Positions 45,673 through 55,758 of a DNA stretch of 64,000 nucleotides are shown here, piece by piece. Under the pieces are notes generated by a model that searched no databases, was not told where the DNA came from, and saw only the letters and a list, made by a program, of their open reading frames with translations. Source of the DNA: Methylocaldum sp. 14B (lineage in GTDB: Bacteria > Pseudomonadota > Gammaproteobacteria > Methylococcales > Methylococcaceae); the NCBI RefSeq assembly GCF_002005105.1, contig NZ_MSCV01000009.1:62001-126000 (forward strand). The letters run 5' to 3'. Both the position numbers and the translations under genes were made by a program. How positions within the stretch are numbered: position 1 is the stretch's first letter; each line of letters opens with the position of its first letter.

Positions 45673-46515
45673 TCAGGAGCGCCGGCACGGCCCGGCGGCA
45701 TCATCCTTCATACGCATCCAACCATCCGCGCGGCGCTCGAAATACTCCGCGGCAGAGGGAACGAAACGCGCATTTTCGGATTCCCATGTGCAACGCTCCA
45801 GGACAACCTTCGGATGCTCGATCCGGAGCACGTTAAACGCGTTTTTTTCCTTTCGCGTGCGGACCGAAAGCGCGGTTCCGGCGCTGATCACGAGCGCCTT
45901 GTAACCGGCGATGCGATACCGTTCTCCCGTGTGCCCCGAATGGCTGACATGGAGATGCCCGGCTAAGAACATATCGACTCCGCAGCTCGCCAGCGCTTCC
46001 ATGGCCATCCGCGCCCGGCCGACAAGATCGCCCTCACGGAAGCCCTCGGGCAGGTCGAAAGGGTGATGGGTCACCACGATCTTGATGACCGCACCGGGGT
46101 AATCACACAAGCGTTCCCGAATGCGGTCCAGCTGCCTTCGATTGACCCGCCCGTTCTTGACGGTCAGCGAGCGCGCCGTATTGACGCCGACCACGGCGAT
46201 CTGCTCATCGGCATAGAAGGGCTCGATGTTTTCACCGATATAGCGCCGGTATTTGACCAGCGGCCGGAAAAAACGGGCCAGCGGATTATAGAGGGGTACG
46301 TCATGATTGCCGGGCACCACGATTTGCGGCTTCGGCAGCGCATCGAGAAAGCGCCGGGCTTCGAGAAATTGAGCGGTTCGTGCGCGTTGGGTCAGATCGC
46401 CAGAGATCGCGACCAGATCGGGCCCTATCTCCCGAACCGATTGGATCAGCGGATCGACCAAGGAGCTGTCGACGCGGCCGAAGTGCAGATCCGAAAGATG
46501 GACGATGGTTCGCAT
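45673..46515 (-). CDS. Calcineurin-like metallophosphoesterase
   Basis: A 280-residue enzyme with the full set of metal motifs: SDLHFG, SGDLTQRA, VPGNHDVP, THHPFD and GHLHVSHSGH. It resembles cyclic-nucleotide-type phosphodiesterases (CpdA-like) and other class III enzymes; the substrate is not shown by the sequence. It is the last of a run with the lipid kinase gene upstream, 39 bases apart. Confidence 0.85.
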   Translation of the reverse strand: MRTIVHLSDLHFGRVDSSLVDPLIQSVREIGPDLVAISGDLTQRARTAQFLEARRFLDALPKPQIVVPGNHDVPLYNPLARFFRPLVKYRRYIGENIEPFYADEQIAVVGVNTARSLTVKNGRVNRRQLDRIRERLCDYPGAVIKIVVTHHPFDLPEGFREGDLVGRARMAMEALASCGVDMFLAGHLHVSHSGHTGERYRIAGYKALVISAGTALSVRTRKEKNAFNVLRIEHPKVVLERCTWESENARFVPSAAEYFERRADGWMRMKDDAAGPCRRS

Positions 46516-46554
46516 GCGCCGCGTTACGCCTCGCCGACCGATCGGCAGCCGGAC

Positions 46555-47487
46555 CTAGCTCGCAATGGCGCTTCCGCGAGACTCGACCTTCGTGTTCGGC
46601 ACTATCACCCGTAGAGCGCCCGGCCGAATTCGATAATGCAGCGGAGTCTGCATGACGATCACCTCGCCGTCGGTAGCGACCCGAAGGCGGCTGCTGTGCC
46701 TAGCCTCGATAACGATCTCCTTGGTCCGCATCATGTCGAAGTCCTTGTCTTTACGCAAACTCCGCAAGAGCGCGCGGAGCCCGAATCGCAAAAGGCCGAG
46801 CCGGCCGATTTCTCGAGTGGTATACAGCCACAACCAGCCCGAATCGAGGGTGGTCCGCGCTCCGATATTGAATCCTTCGACCTGGTACCGATTGTTCCCG
46901 ACGAAAATGAAAGGCGTGTGCCGCACGAGTTCCCGGTCGTCGACACGCAATCGGGCTTCCAGAATGGCATACCGGCGCAAGACGGACAGAGATGCCCAGA
47001 GAAACGCCGGCCATTTGCCGTATTCCAGGCGGTCCTGCAGGGTCTCCCGACCGTGTACGATGCTGGGATACAGCCCCAGGCTGGAATTGTTGACGAAAAT
47101 CCTGCCGTTGACCTCTCCGACATCGATCCGGGCGGGCGTGCCGTCGACAAGAATTTGCGCGGCTTGCTCCAAATCCAGGGGAATCCCGAGATCCTTGGCG
47201 AAGTGGTTGAGCGTGCCGAGCGGCAGTACGCCCAGTATCTTGCCGGTTTCGGCGAGCACCGAGGCAACCGCATTGATGGTGCCGTCTCCGCCGCCTGCCG
47301 CTATCAGATCGGCGTTCTCGGCCAGGGCTCGCCGCGCGAGGTCCGGAACTTCATCGCCGCTGTTCGCAACCCATATCCGGGCATCCCGGTTGCGTGAGAC
47401 GAAGAACTCTTCGAGCCGCTTTTCCAGTCCCTTTTTTTCGTCACTACCCGCAGAAGTGCTAACGATAATCGCCAAACGGGCGGCCAT
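46555..47487 (-). CDS. Diacylglycerol-kinase-family lipid kinase
   Basis: A 310-residue protein with the catalytic-domain signature AAGGGDGTINAVASVL and LGVLPLGTLNHFAKDLGIP, followed by the beta-sandwich domain (VNNSSLGLYPSIV). It belongs with YegS/DgkB-like lipid kinases. The neighbouring phosphoesterase gene may act in the same pathway, but that is only suggested by proximity. Confidence 0.86.
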   Translation of the reverse strand: MAARLAIIVSTSAGSDEKKGLEKRLEEFFVSRNRDARIWVANSGDEVPDLARRALAENADLIAAGGGDGTINAVASVLAETGKILGVLPLGTLNHFAKDLGIPLDLEQAAQILVDGTPARIDVGEVNGRIFVNNSSLGLYPSIVHGRETLQDRLEYGKWPAFLWASLSVLRRYAILEARLRVDDRELVRHTPFIFVGNNRYQVEGFNIGARTTLDSGWLWLYTTREIGRLGLLRFGLRALLRSLRKDKDFDMMRTKEIVIEARHSSRLRVATDGEVIVMQTPLHYRIRPGALRVIVPNTKVESRGSAIAS

Positions 47488-47508
47488 AAGCTGATTTTAC
47501 CGGGGGAA

Positions 47509-49026
47509 TTACATGGGATAGATCACCAAATGCCGGTGTGGTTCACAGCCAATGCTTTCGGCGACCAAGCCGTGGCGGGTAACGATGCGATGTTGCATCT
47601 GGCGCAAGGCGGCCGAACGCGGCGAGAGTTCCGCCATGACGCCTTCGGCCTTGACCTGCTGCACGGCACGCTCGGTCTCGCGCACCATTTCCCCGACCTC
47701 GTCCTGTTTGTCGCCGGGAACGATGTGAAACAGACTGCGCAGGAGCTGCCGAATCTGAGCGGTCGTGTTCTTCTTGACGGCATGCACCGGCAATTGACCG
47801 CCTTGAACGATGCGTTGCAGGCTTGCATCGTCTTCCCGCGCGCGCAGCGTCACGACAAGATCGGCCTGGTCCGGATATCTCACCGTGCGGGCCTCCAAGT
47901 GGAGGTCGCGGATCACGCGTTCCACCGAGTCCCGGCTGAGCGCATAAGCATAGATGCGAACCGGACGCTGCCGGTCGGAGCGGACGAATAAGACCTCTCT
48001 CGCGATTTCCACGGCCGACTCGGGTTCGCTCGCCGTCACCGGCGACTGAACGGCAACCGGGCCTTGGCGGCGTATGCCTTTGGGCTGTATGCCGCTCAGG
48101 ATGGCATCGACCGCCTGCGCGGTGTCCAGGTGCACGACCACCTCGTCCCTGGCGGTAATCTCTACGACGATATCGAAGGTGGGCGGAGCCTTCCGCTCGC
48201 TTACGGTTTTTTGCGTGCCCCGAAGCCGGGCCTCTTCGTCGCTGAGAGTCACCGTTTGCACGCCGCCGACCAGATCGCACAGCGTGGGATTCAGAACTAA
48301 ATTCTCCAGCGTGTTGCCGTGAGCCGTGCCGATCAGCTGAACGCCACGCTCGGCGATGGTGCGCGCGGCCATTGCCTCCGTGGCCGTGCCGATTTCGTCG
48401 ACGATGATCGCTTCGGGCATATGGTTTTCCACCGCCTCGATCATCACTGCATGTTGTCGATCCGGATGCGCGACCATCATTCGCCGGGCGCTGCCGATGG
48501 CCGGGTGCGGGACATCGCCGTCGCCGGCAATCTCATTGGATGTATCGATCACGACGACGCGCTTGCCGAAATCGTCGGCCAGTACGCGCGCCACCTCTCT
48601 CAATTTGGTCGTCTTTCCGACGCCGGGCCGGCCGAGCAATACGAGGCTCTTGCCGCTCTCGACGAGATCACGTATCAGATCGATGGTTCCGAATACCGCG
48701 CGCCCCACGCGCAAGGTCAAACCGATGATCTCGCCCCGCCGGTTGCGAATGGCGGAAATGCGGTGCAAAGTCCCCTCGATGCCGGCGCGGTTGTCCGCGC
48801 CGAATTCACCCAAGGCGCCGATTACGGCATCAAGGTCTTCGCGGGTAACCGGTTGATTCGATAAGTTCAGGGCGGCGTGGGGATAGCGTGCCTGGGGCAG
48901 GCGCCCTAAGTCCAAGATGATTTCGAGCAATTCCCCCTGGCCTTGCAGCGCTAGGGATTTCTGGAGCTCCGGTGGAAGGAGCTTTATGAGCAGGTGGAGA
49001 TCATCGAGATGGGTCTTGGCGGTCAC
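47509..49026 (-). CDS. AAA ATPase with R3H domain (SpoIIIAA/Ycf45-like)
   Basis: A 505-residue protein. The ATPase core has Walker A GRPGVGKTT (about 134-142), Walker B AIIVDEIGT and RGVQLIGTAHG. A middle region follows, and the C-terminus is an R3H single-stranded nucleic-acid-binding module (LRQMQHRIVTRHGLVAESIGCEPHRHLVIYP). Homologues are found in cyanobacteria, plastids and some proteobacteria and are not characterised. It stands between the lipid kinase and the spoVR operon, 21 bases before the former. Confidence 0.85.
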   Translation of the reverse strand: MTAKTHLDDLHLLIKLLPPELQKSLALQGQGELLEIILDLGRLPQARYPHAALNLSNQPVTREDLDAVIGALGEFGADNRAGIEGTLHRISAIRNRRGEIIGLTLRVGRAVFGTIDLIRDLVESGKSLVLLGRPGVGKTTKLREVARVLADDFGKRVVVIDTSNEIAGDGDVPHPAIGSARRMMVAHPDRQHAVMIEAVENHMPEAIIVDEIGTATEAMAARTIAERGVQLIGTAHGNTLENLVLNPTLCDLVGGVQTVTLSDEEARLRGTQKTVSERKAPPTFDIVVEITARDEVVVHLDTAQAVDAILSGIQPKGIRRQGPVAVQSPVTASEPESAVEIAREVLFVRSDRQRPVRIYAYALSRDSVERVIRDLHLEARTVRYPDQADLVVTLRAREDDASLQRIVQGGQLPVHAVKKNTTAQIRQLLRSLFHIVPGDKQDEVGEMVRETERAVQQVKAEGVMAELSPRSAALRQMQHRIVTRHGLVAESIGCEPHRHLVIYPM

Positions 49027-49180
49027 ATCTTTGCACGGGGTGTTCTTTCAAGCCCTGTCCGACGCCGTAACGGCATCCAATCGCGTGTCCGCAGCTCCGC
49101 CGAGCCGTCAGGTCGATGATTCGAGAACATCTCTATCGACCATTACCTTCCCCGCCCGTCCGGCCGCGGACGCCTCCTGG

Positions 49181-50671
49181 TCAGTCGCATTCGTACGATT
49201 TCTGGATCCGTCCGTTCTCGTCCACCGTTTCGAGTCTCGCCTTGAATCCCCACAGCCGGCGCACATGCCGCAGCATCTCGTTGGTGCTCTCTCCTAAGGG
49301 GCGGCGATGATGCTGATAATGCCGCAGGGTCAACGACCGGTCTCCTCGGGTGTCCACCCGGTAGACCTGAATGCTGGGTTCCAGGTTGCCGAGGTTGTAC
49401 TGATCCGAAAGCACGTGGCGAACGGCTCGATAGCCGTCCTCGTCGTGAATGTGGGTGATTTCCAGTTCGTCGTTCAAATCGTCGTCCAGCACGCTGAACA
49501 GCTTGAAATCCCGAATGACCTTGGGCGAGAGGTATTGGGCGATGAAACTCTCGTCCTTGAAATTGCGCATGGCGAAGTCCAGCGTCTTGGTCCAATCGGT
49601 ATCCACAAGATCGGGGAACCATTTCCGATCTTCGTCGGCGGGATGTTCGCAGATCCGCCGAATGTCGCTCATCATGGCGAATCCCAAGGCATAAGGATTG
49701 AGTCCCGAAAAGTGATTGCTGTAATACGGCGGCTGGCTGATGACGTTGGTATGCGATTGCAGGAATTCCAGCATGAATCCGTCGGTCACCAAGCCTTCGT
49801 CATAGAGCCTGTTCAGAAGGGTGTAGTGCCAGAAGGTCGCCCAACCCTCGTTCATTACCTTGGTTTGACGCTGGGGATAGAGATATTGCGCGATCTTGCG
49901 GACGATTCGAATGATTTCCCGCTGCCAAGACTCCAGCAGCGGCGCGTTCTTCTCGAAGAAATAAAGGAGATTTTCCTCGGGTTCGGCCGGAAACTGATGG
50001 GCTTGCTCCTGGAAGTATCTTTCCTTCTTTGGAACGGTGCGCAGCCATAAATCGTTAATCTGCGACTGAAGATATTCCTCCCGCTCTTTCTGCCTATGCT
50101 TCTCCTCGGTTATCGAAAGCGCCGGCGGCCGGCGGTAACGGTCCACGCCGTAGTTCATCAAGGCATGACAGGAATCCAGCAGCTCCTCTACGGCCGAGAC
50201 GCCGTAACGTTCTTCGCATTCCGCGATGTAGTTCCGGGCGAACACCAGGTAATCGATGATGGCGTCGGCATTGGTCCAGGTCTTGAACAAATAATTGTTT
50301 TTGAAGAAGGAGTTATGGCCATAACAGGCATGCGCGATGACCAGCGCCTGCATGGTCATGCTGTTCTCCTCCATGAGATAGGCGATACACGGGTTGGAAT
50401 TGATGACCAGCTCGTAGGCCAGCCCCATGTATCCGCGCCGATAGCTTTTCTCGACGGTCAGAAACTGCTTGCCGAAGGACCAATGCGGGTAGAACACCGG
50501 CATGCCCGTGCTCGAATAGCAGTCCATCATCTGTTCCGAGGTGATGATCTCGATTTGGTTGGGATAAGTGTCCAGGCCGAAACCAGCCGCGATTCGGGCG
50601 ATCTCGGTGTCATAGCTCTGAAGGAGTTCGAAAGTCCATTCGGAGCCTTCTGAAAGGGGTTTGCGGCTCAT
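49181..50671 (-). CDS. spoVR: SpoVR/YcgB family protein
   Basis: A 496-residue protein of the SpoVR family (YPHWSFGKQFLTVEKSYRRG, AHACYGHNSFFKNNYLF, NEGWATFWHYTLLNRLYDEG). The HACYGH and EGWATFWHY blocks suggest a metal-binding site by analogy to zincin-like folds. It overlaps the yeaH stop by four bases. It belongs to the PrkA-YeaH-YcgB group, which is induced in enterobacteria by nitrogen starvation and stationary phase; the biochemical role is unresolved. Confidence 0.94.
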   Translation of the reverse strand: MSRKPLSEGSEWTFELLQSYDTEIARIAAGFGLDTYPNQIEIITSEQMMDCYSSTGMPVFYPHWSFGKQFLTVEKSYRRGYMGLAYELVINSNPCIAYLMEENSMTMQALVIAHACYGHNSFFKNNYLFKTWTNADAIIDYLVFARNYIAECEERYGVSAVEELLDSCHALMNYGVDRYRRPPALSITEEKHRQKEREEYLQSQINDLWLRTVPKKERYFQEQAHQFPAEPEENLLYFFEKNAPLLESWQREIIRIVRKIAQYLYPQRQTKVMNEGWATFWHYTLLNRLYDEGLVTDGFMLEFLQSHTNVISQPPYYSNHFSGLNPYALGFAMMSDIRRICEHPADEDRKWFPDLVDTDWTKTLDFAMRNFKDESFIAQYLSPKVIRDFKLFSVLDDDLNDELEITHIHDEDGYRAVRHVLSDQYNLGNLEPSIQVYRVDTRGDRSLTLRHYQHHRRPLGESTNEMLRHVRRLWGFKARLETVDENGRIQKSYECD

Positions 50672-51930
50672 GCCTGCTGCTTCTTGAAGAGTTCTCTAAA
50701 GACCGGATAAATGTCCGCCGCGCTATAAATCGGCTGCATGGCAAAGTTGGGCCAGTATTCCGCCACTTTTTCGTATTCCATCCACAGGCTGTGGGGCTCG
50801 TGGTTGTTGATCTCGATATAGGCGTAATACTGCACGCTCGCCATGATGTCTTCGATCAGCAAGCGCGAACAATTCGTCGAGTCCTCGGGCCAGTTGTCGC
50901 CGTCCGACGCCTGGGCGCCGTAGATGTTCCAGTCGCCCGAGGGGTAGCGGTCGCGGATGATGTCCTTCATCAACTCGAGTGCGCTCGACACAACGGTCCC
51001 ACCGGTTTCCCGCGAATAGAAGAAATCCTGTTCATCCACCTCCAGCGCCACCGTATGATGACGAATGAAAACCACGTCCGTCTTTTCGTAATTTCGCGTA
51101 AGAAACAAGTAAAGCAACAAGAAAAAACGTTTCGCAAGATTCTTTTTCACCTCGTCCATGGAACCGGAGACGTCCATGAGGCAAAACATCACGGCCTGGG
51201 TGCTGGGCTTCGGAACTTGAATGCGGTTTCGGTAACGGAGATCGATGGTGTCGAGGAACGGCACTGCCCGAATCCTGCGCTCCAGCAGGGCGATCTCCTC
51301 GCTCAATGCGGCGATACGCTCCTCGTCAGGCTCACCGCCAGTTAGCAAAGCCGCGAGTTCGACTTCCAGCTCCCGCTTCCGGTCCGCCGATGGCGCGCGC
51401 AAGGCCGTGCGGCGCGCCAAGGCCTCCCGCATCGAGCGGATGACGTGCAGGTTCGAGGGCGATCCGTCGCTGGTAAAACCCGCGTGCTGACTCTTGAAAG
51501 TGGCTTCTCTCGCCAGTTGCCGCTTCACCATGTTCGGCAGCTCGAGATCTTCGAAGATGAATTCCAAAAACTCTTCGCGCGACAATTCGAAAACGAATTC
51601 GTCCATGCCCTCGCCGGTATCGCTGGCACGGTTGCCCGAACCGCCCTCCTCGCCTTCCGGACGGGGTACCTTGTCGCCCGCTATAAACTCCTTATTGCCG
51701 GGTTGAACGACCTCCCGCCGCCCGCCTTGGCCATGCCGAAACGTCGGTTCCGAAATATCCTTGGTCGGAATCTGAATCTTTTCGCCACGGTCTACGTCCG
51801 TTACCGACCGCTTCGCGACGGCATCGGCAACGGCCTTGCGAATCTGACCGCGGAAGCGTTGGAGAAAGCGCTGCCGATTGACAGCGCTCTTGTTCTTGGG
51901 GTTTAAGCGGCGGTCTATAAATTGACTCAT
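50668..51930 (-). CDS. yeaH: YeaH/YhbH (DUF444) von Willebrand-like protein
   Basis: A 420-residue DUF444 protein. The N-terminal half is basic and disordered, and the C-terminal half contains a von Willebrand A-like domain with a MIDAS motif (FCLMDVSGSMDE, ETGGTVVSSALE). It is translationally coupled to spoVR and starts 23 bases after prkA. Family genes are nearly always linked to prkA. Confidence 0.94.
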   Translation of the reverse strand: MSQFIDRRLNPKNKSAVNRQRFLQRFRGQIRKAVADAVAKRSVTDVDRGEKIQIPTKDISEPTFRHGQGGRREVVQPGNKEFIAGDKVPRPEGEEGGSGNRASDTGEGMDEFVFELSREEFLEFIFEDLELPNMVKRQLAREATFKSQHAGFTSDGSPSNLHVIRSMREALARRTALRAPSADRKRELEVELAALLTGGEPDEERIAALSEEIALLERRIRAVPFLDTIDLRYRNRIQVPKPSTQAVMFCLMDVSGSMDEVKKNLAKRFFLLLYLFLTRNYEKTDVVFIRHHTVALEVDEQDFFYSRETGGTVVSSALELMKDIIRDRYPSGDWNIYGAQASDGDNWPEDSTNCSRLLIEDIMASVQYYAYIEINNHEPHSLWMEYEKVAEYWPNFAMQPIYSAADIYPVFRELFKKQQA

Positions 51931-51953
51931 GGGCTTGAATACCTATCGCTCGG

Positions 51954-53876
51954 TTAAGAGGACTTGCGCACCCTGAGATACCATTCGCACAACAGCCGCA
52001 CCTGCTTGGGCGTGTACCCTTTGTGAACCATGCGGTTCACGAATTCCTCGTGTTTCTTCTGATCGTCCAGCGACGCCTTGGCGTTGAAGGAGATCACCGG
52101 CAGCAGTTCTTCCGTATTGGCGAACATCTTCTTCTCGATGACCGCACGCAGCTTTTCATAGCTGGTCCAGGCCGGATTCTTGCCGGCGTTCTTGGCGCGG
52201 GCACGCAGCACGAAGTTCACCACTTCATTGCGGAAATCCTTGGGATTGCTGATGCCTGCCGGTTTTTCGATCTTTTCGAGTTCCTCGTTGAGCGCCCTGC
52301 GGTCGAAACTCTCGCCGGTATCCGGATCGCGGTATTCCTGATCCTGTATCCAGTAGTCGGCGTACGTAACATACCGGTCGAAGATGTTCTGTCCGTACTC
52401 GGAATACGATTCCAGGTAAGCGGTCTGGATTTCCTTGCCGATGAAATCCACATAGCGCGGCACCAGGAATTCCTTGATGAAGCGCAGATAACGCTCCTGC
52501 ACCTCCGGCGGGAATTGCTCCTGCGTGATCTGCTGTTCCAGCGTATACAGCAAGTGAACGGGATTCGCCGCGACTTCGGAATGGTCGAAGTTGAACACTT
52601 TCGACAGGATCTTGAACGCGAAGCGCGTGGAAAGACCGGTCATCCCTTCGTCCACGCCCGCGAAGTCCCGGTATTCCTGATAGGATTTCGCCTTGGGATC
52701 GGTGTCCTTCAGGTTCTCGCCGTCGTAAACCCGCATTTTCGAGTAAACATTGGAGTTCTCCGGTTCTTTAAGCCTCGACAGCACCGCGAACTGCGCCAGC
52801 ATTTTCAGTGTGTGGGGTGCGCAGGGCGAATCGGACAGCGAACTGTGGATCAAGAGTTTCTCGTAAATCTTGATCTCTTCTGAAACCCTTAGGCAATAAG
52901 GCACTTTGACCACATAGACACGGTCCAGAAACGCCTCGTTGTTCTTGTTGTTCTTGAACTGCAACCACTCGGACTCGTTCGAATGGGCCATGATGATGCC
53001 CTCGAACGGAATGGCCGAAAGCCCTTCGGTACCTTTGTAATTGCCCTCCTGGGTCGCCGTCAGGAGAGGATGCAGCACCTTGATCGGCGCCTTGAACATC
53101 TCCACGAATTCCATGATACCTCGGTTGCCGAGGCAAAGGCCGCCCGAGAAGCTGTAGGCATCCGGATCGTCCTGGCTGAAGCGCTCCAGCTTCCGGATGT
53201 CGACCTTGCCGACCAGGGACGAGATGTCCTGGTTGTTTTCGTCGCCCGGTTCGGTCTTCGACACCGCCCGCTGATCCAACATGGACGGGCGCACCTTGAC
53301 GACGCGGAATTTGGTGATATCGCCGTTGTACTCGTGCAGGCGTTTCACCGCCCAAGGCGACATGATCGTATTGAAGTAACGGCGCGGGATACCGTATTCG
53401 TTTTCGAGAATCGGACCGTCCTCTTCGGGGTCGAACAGTCCCAGCGGCGATTCGTTGATGGGCGAACCCTTGATGGCGTAAAACGGCACCTGCTCCATGA
53501 GGTGCTTCAACTTCTCGGCCAGCGAAGACTTGCCGCCTCCGACCGGGCCCAGCAAGTACAGAATCTGTTTGCGCTCTTCCAGCCCCTGAGCGGCGTGGCG
53601 GAAAAATGCCACCATCTGCTCAATGGTTTCCTCCATGCCGTAAAAATCGGCAAAAGCCGGATAGCGCTTGATGACTTTATTGGCGAAAATGCGTGAAAGG
53701 CGCGGATCGAGCCGGGTGTCGACCAGTTCGGGTTCGCCGATGGCGATCAGCATACGCTCGGCTGGACTGGCGTAGGCCGTCGGATCCTTACGGCAAATTT
53801 CTAGATATTCCTGAAGCGAATACTCTTCTTCGCGCGCTTTTTCATAGCGGGATTGATAGTGATCGAAGATACCCAT
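51954..53876 (-). CDS. prkA: PrkA family AAA protein / serine kinase
   Basis: A 640-residue protein. An N-terminal AAA module (LLGPVGGGKSSLAEKLK Walker A, GIIMAHSNESEWLQFKNN) precedes a C-terminal PrkA kinase-like domain (FLVPRYVDFIGKEIQTAYLESY). It is the first gene of prkA-yeaH-spoVR. In Bacillus and E. coli PrkA homologues act as kinase or protease in starvation responses. No sigma-54 site was found upstream on this strand. Confidence 0.96.
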   Translation of the reverse strand: MGIFDHYQSRYEKAREEEYSLQEYLEICRKDPTAYASPAERMLIAIGEPELVDTRLDPRLSRIFANKVIKRYPAFADFYGMEETIEQMVAFFRHAAQGLEERKQILYLLGPVGGGKSSLAEKLKHLMEQVPFYAIKGSPINESPLGLFDPEEDGPILENEYGIPRRYFNTIMSPWAVKRLHEYNGDITKFRVVKVRPSMLDQRAVSKTEPGDENNQDISSLVGKVDIRKLERFSQDDPDAYSFSGGLCLGNRGIMEFVEMFKAPIKVLHPLLTATQEGNYKGTEGLSAIPFEGIIMAHSNESEWLQFKNNKNNEAFLDRVYVVKVPYCLRVSEEIKIYEKLLIHSSLSDSPCAPHTLKMLAQFAVLSRLKEPENSNVYSKMRVYDGENLKDTDPKAKSYQEYRDFAGVDEGMTGLSTRFAFKILSKVFNFDHSEVAANPVHLLYTLEQQITQEQFPPEVQERYLRFIKEFLVPRYVDFIGKEIQTAYLESYSEYGQNIFDRYVTYADYWIQDQEYRDPDTGESFDRRALNEELEKIEKPAGISNPKDFRNEVVNFVLRARAKNAGKNPAWTSYEKLRAVIEKKMFANTEELLPVISFNAKASLDDQKKHEEFVNRMVHKGYTPKQVRLLCEWYLRVRKSS

Positions 53877-54426
53877 AGATGCGAGGTCTCCTCTGCAATC
53901 AGCAGATGCTCAAAAAGGTCTTAACGTCTCCGGCGAGAGGACCGCAAGCTGCCTCGTTCGATATTTTGCTGGTTGAGACAACGAGCGTATTAACTGTCCC
54001 TATCATAGCGAACGTGGCTTTCTCATCCATCCGCACTATGCAATAAATGCGGCGCTCGCGGCTCTTACCGCTAAGACGTAGCCTAACATATTTCGGTTCC
54101 TCGGCTGCGAGACACCCAAGAAAAACTTTATGCCAAAGAGAACCTCATCGAGCATGTAACAAAACTGTTTCGCACTGCTTGCCGAGCGATACACAATACT
54201 TAGCGATGGCCGAACTCGAGCCCACTCCGCTGTATTGTCCTCTTATTAGTTTAGAATTAATCGTCGGCCATACGTTCGACGCTAAACACCCGAGTTTATG
54301 CCGGGAAGCGTATTTCCAATAAACGGCACCATCTTCTCGATCATTTGCAATGCTCAGCCACACTTGACACGAAACCTGTGCCGATGTTCCACTTCGGGCC
54401 ACAAGCACGTTTGAACTCCGAGGAGA
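53877..54426. other. prkA-sugar ABC divergent region, no gene
   Basis: These 550 bases separate two divergent operons. The section 54045-54345 is AT-richer than the neighbours and contains no recognisable protein; a minus-strand open frame at 54145-54477 has no family features. Promoters for both operons should lie here. A CTCGTT...AACGAG inverted repeat near 53953-53984 is the only clear structure. Confidence 0.5.
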
Positions 54427-55758
54427 ATGGACTTCCGGATGGGCGTCTACCGCCTGAGAGCGGGACGGTTTTTTCAAGTCAACAAGTGGCCGGCCCGCAT
54501 CTCGTCGCGGTGCTCGATCGCGCTACTGCGCCTGCTGTTTCTTCTGTCCCTCGGTTTGCCGGTGTGGTCCTGCCGCAATCCGGAACCCGTCGGACCGCCT
54601 CATTTGACCTGGTATGTGTTCGACGAACCTTCCGGCGCCTTCCGAGAAGCCGCCCGGCGCTGCACCGAATTCGCAAAAGACCGCTATCGCATCGATGTCG
54701 TCTCTCTGCCGGCCGATGCCGATCAGCAAAGGGAGCAATTGACGCGCCGCCTGGCTGCAGGCGACGAATCTATCGACATCATCGGGATGGACGTGATCTG
54801 GACCGCCGAATTCGCCGAAGCGGGCTGGATACGGGAATGGCCGATGAGATCGACCCGCCGGGCTTCAGCCGGTCGGTTTCCGATAACGGTTCAAACCGCT
54901 ACTTATAAGAATGTGTTCTGGGCGACGCCTTTCACGACCAATGTCCAATTGCTCTGGTATCGAACCGACCGTGTCCCGACACCGCCGGATACCTGGGACG
55001 AGATGATCGATTCGGCCGAGAAGTTGGGCAGGAATGGCCGGATTCAGGTTCAGGGCGAACGCTATGAGGGGCTGACCGTCCTTTTTGTATCCCTGCTCGC
55101 CTCGGCCGGGGGCACGGTCCTGGATGCTGGGGGACAGCAGGTCTCCCTGGAGCCCGAACCCACCCGTAAAGCTCTTCAGGTGATGAAGCGGTTGGCGACT
55201 TCTCCCGCGGCCGATCCGGGGCTGTCCACCAGCCGCGAAGACCAGGCGCGGCTGGCTTTCGAAACCGGCAATTCGGCATTCATGCTCAACTATACCTTCG
55301 TCTGGCCCAGCGCTCGGCAGAACGCGCCCGACGTCGCGGCGAACATGGGCTGGGCACGCTGGCCCGCGGTTCTGCCCGGCCGGCCCAGCCGGGTGACGGT
55401 CGGAGGCATCGATCTCGCCGTCAGCACCTACTCGCGTTATCCCGAACTCGCCTTCAACGCGGCCGAATGCCTAGCAAGCAGGGATAATCAGCGGATCGCC
55501 GCACAACGCGGGGGACTTCCACCCACCGTGTCCGCCCTTTATAACGATCCGGCCGTGCGTCGCCGGCTGCCGTTCGCGGATGTGCTGCGAGCGGCCTTGA
55601 ACGATGCGGTGGAACGTCCTCAAACGCCGCTCTACGCCGACGTGTCCCTCGCCATCAGCCGCACCCTTCATCCCATGCGCGACATCGAGCCGGACCGGGA
55701 TACGACTCGCTTGCGGAAAGCCGTGCAACGAGCATTGCGTTCGGAAGGCTTGCTATGA
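54427..55758 (+). CDS. ABC transporter sugar-binding lipoprotein
   Basis: A 443-residue solute-binding protein of the maltose/trehalose type (LpqY-like). A signal segment (IALLRLLFLLSLGLPVWSC, Cys49) suggests lipoprotein anchoring, although the lipobox has Trp at -2. Family blocks IDIIGMDVIWTAEFAEAGW, FWATPFTTNVQLLWYR and WDEMIDSAEKL are present. The ATG at 54442 is an alternative start, which places the GAGGAG site at more usual distance. It overlaps the first permease gene by four bases. Confidence 0.86.
   Translation: MDFRMGVYRLRAGRFFQVNKWPARISSRCSIALLRLLFLLSLGLPVWSCRNPEPVGPPHLTWYVFDEPSGAFREAARRCTEFAKDRYRIDVVSLPADADQQREQLTRRLAAGDESIDIIGMDVIWTAEFAEAGWIREWPMRSTRRASAGRFPITVQTATYKNVFWATPFTTNVQLLWYRTDRVPTPPDTWDEMIDSAEKLGRNGRIQVQGERYEGLTVLFVSLLASAGGTVLDAGGQQVSLEPEPTRKALQVMKRLATSPAADPGLSTSREDQARLAFETGNSAFMLNYTFVWPSARQNAPDVAANMGWARWPAVLPGRPSRVTVGGIDLAVSTYSRYPELAFNAAECLASRDNQRIAAQRGGLPPTVSALYNDPAVRRRLPFADVLRAALNDAVERPQTPLYADVSLAISRTLHPMRDIEPDRDTTRLRKAVQRALRSEGLL

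Noticed and set aside
53877-54130. Sigma-54 promoter in front of prkA
   Set aside because: Enterobacterial yeaG is known to be nitrogen-regulated, but no GG-N10-GC pair with acceptable flanks was found on the minus strand in this region.
54145-54477. 110-codon minus-strand open frame upstream of the sugar importer
   Set aside because: It overlaps the start of the binding-protein gene, has no ribosome site or family features, and the composition is not that of the surrounding genes.
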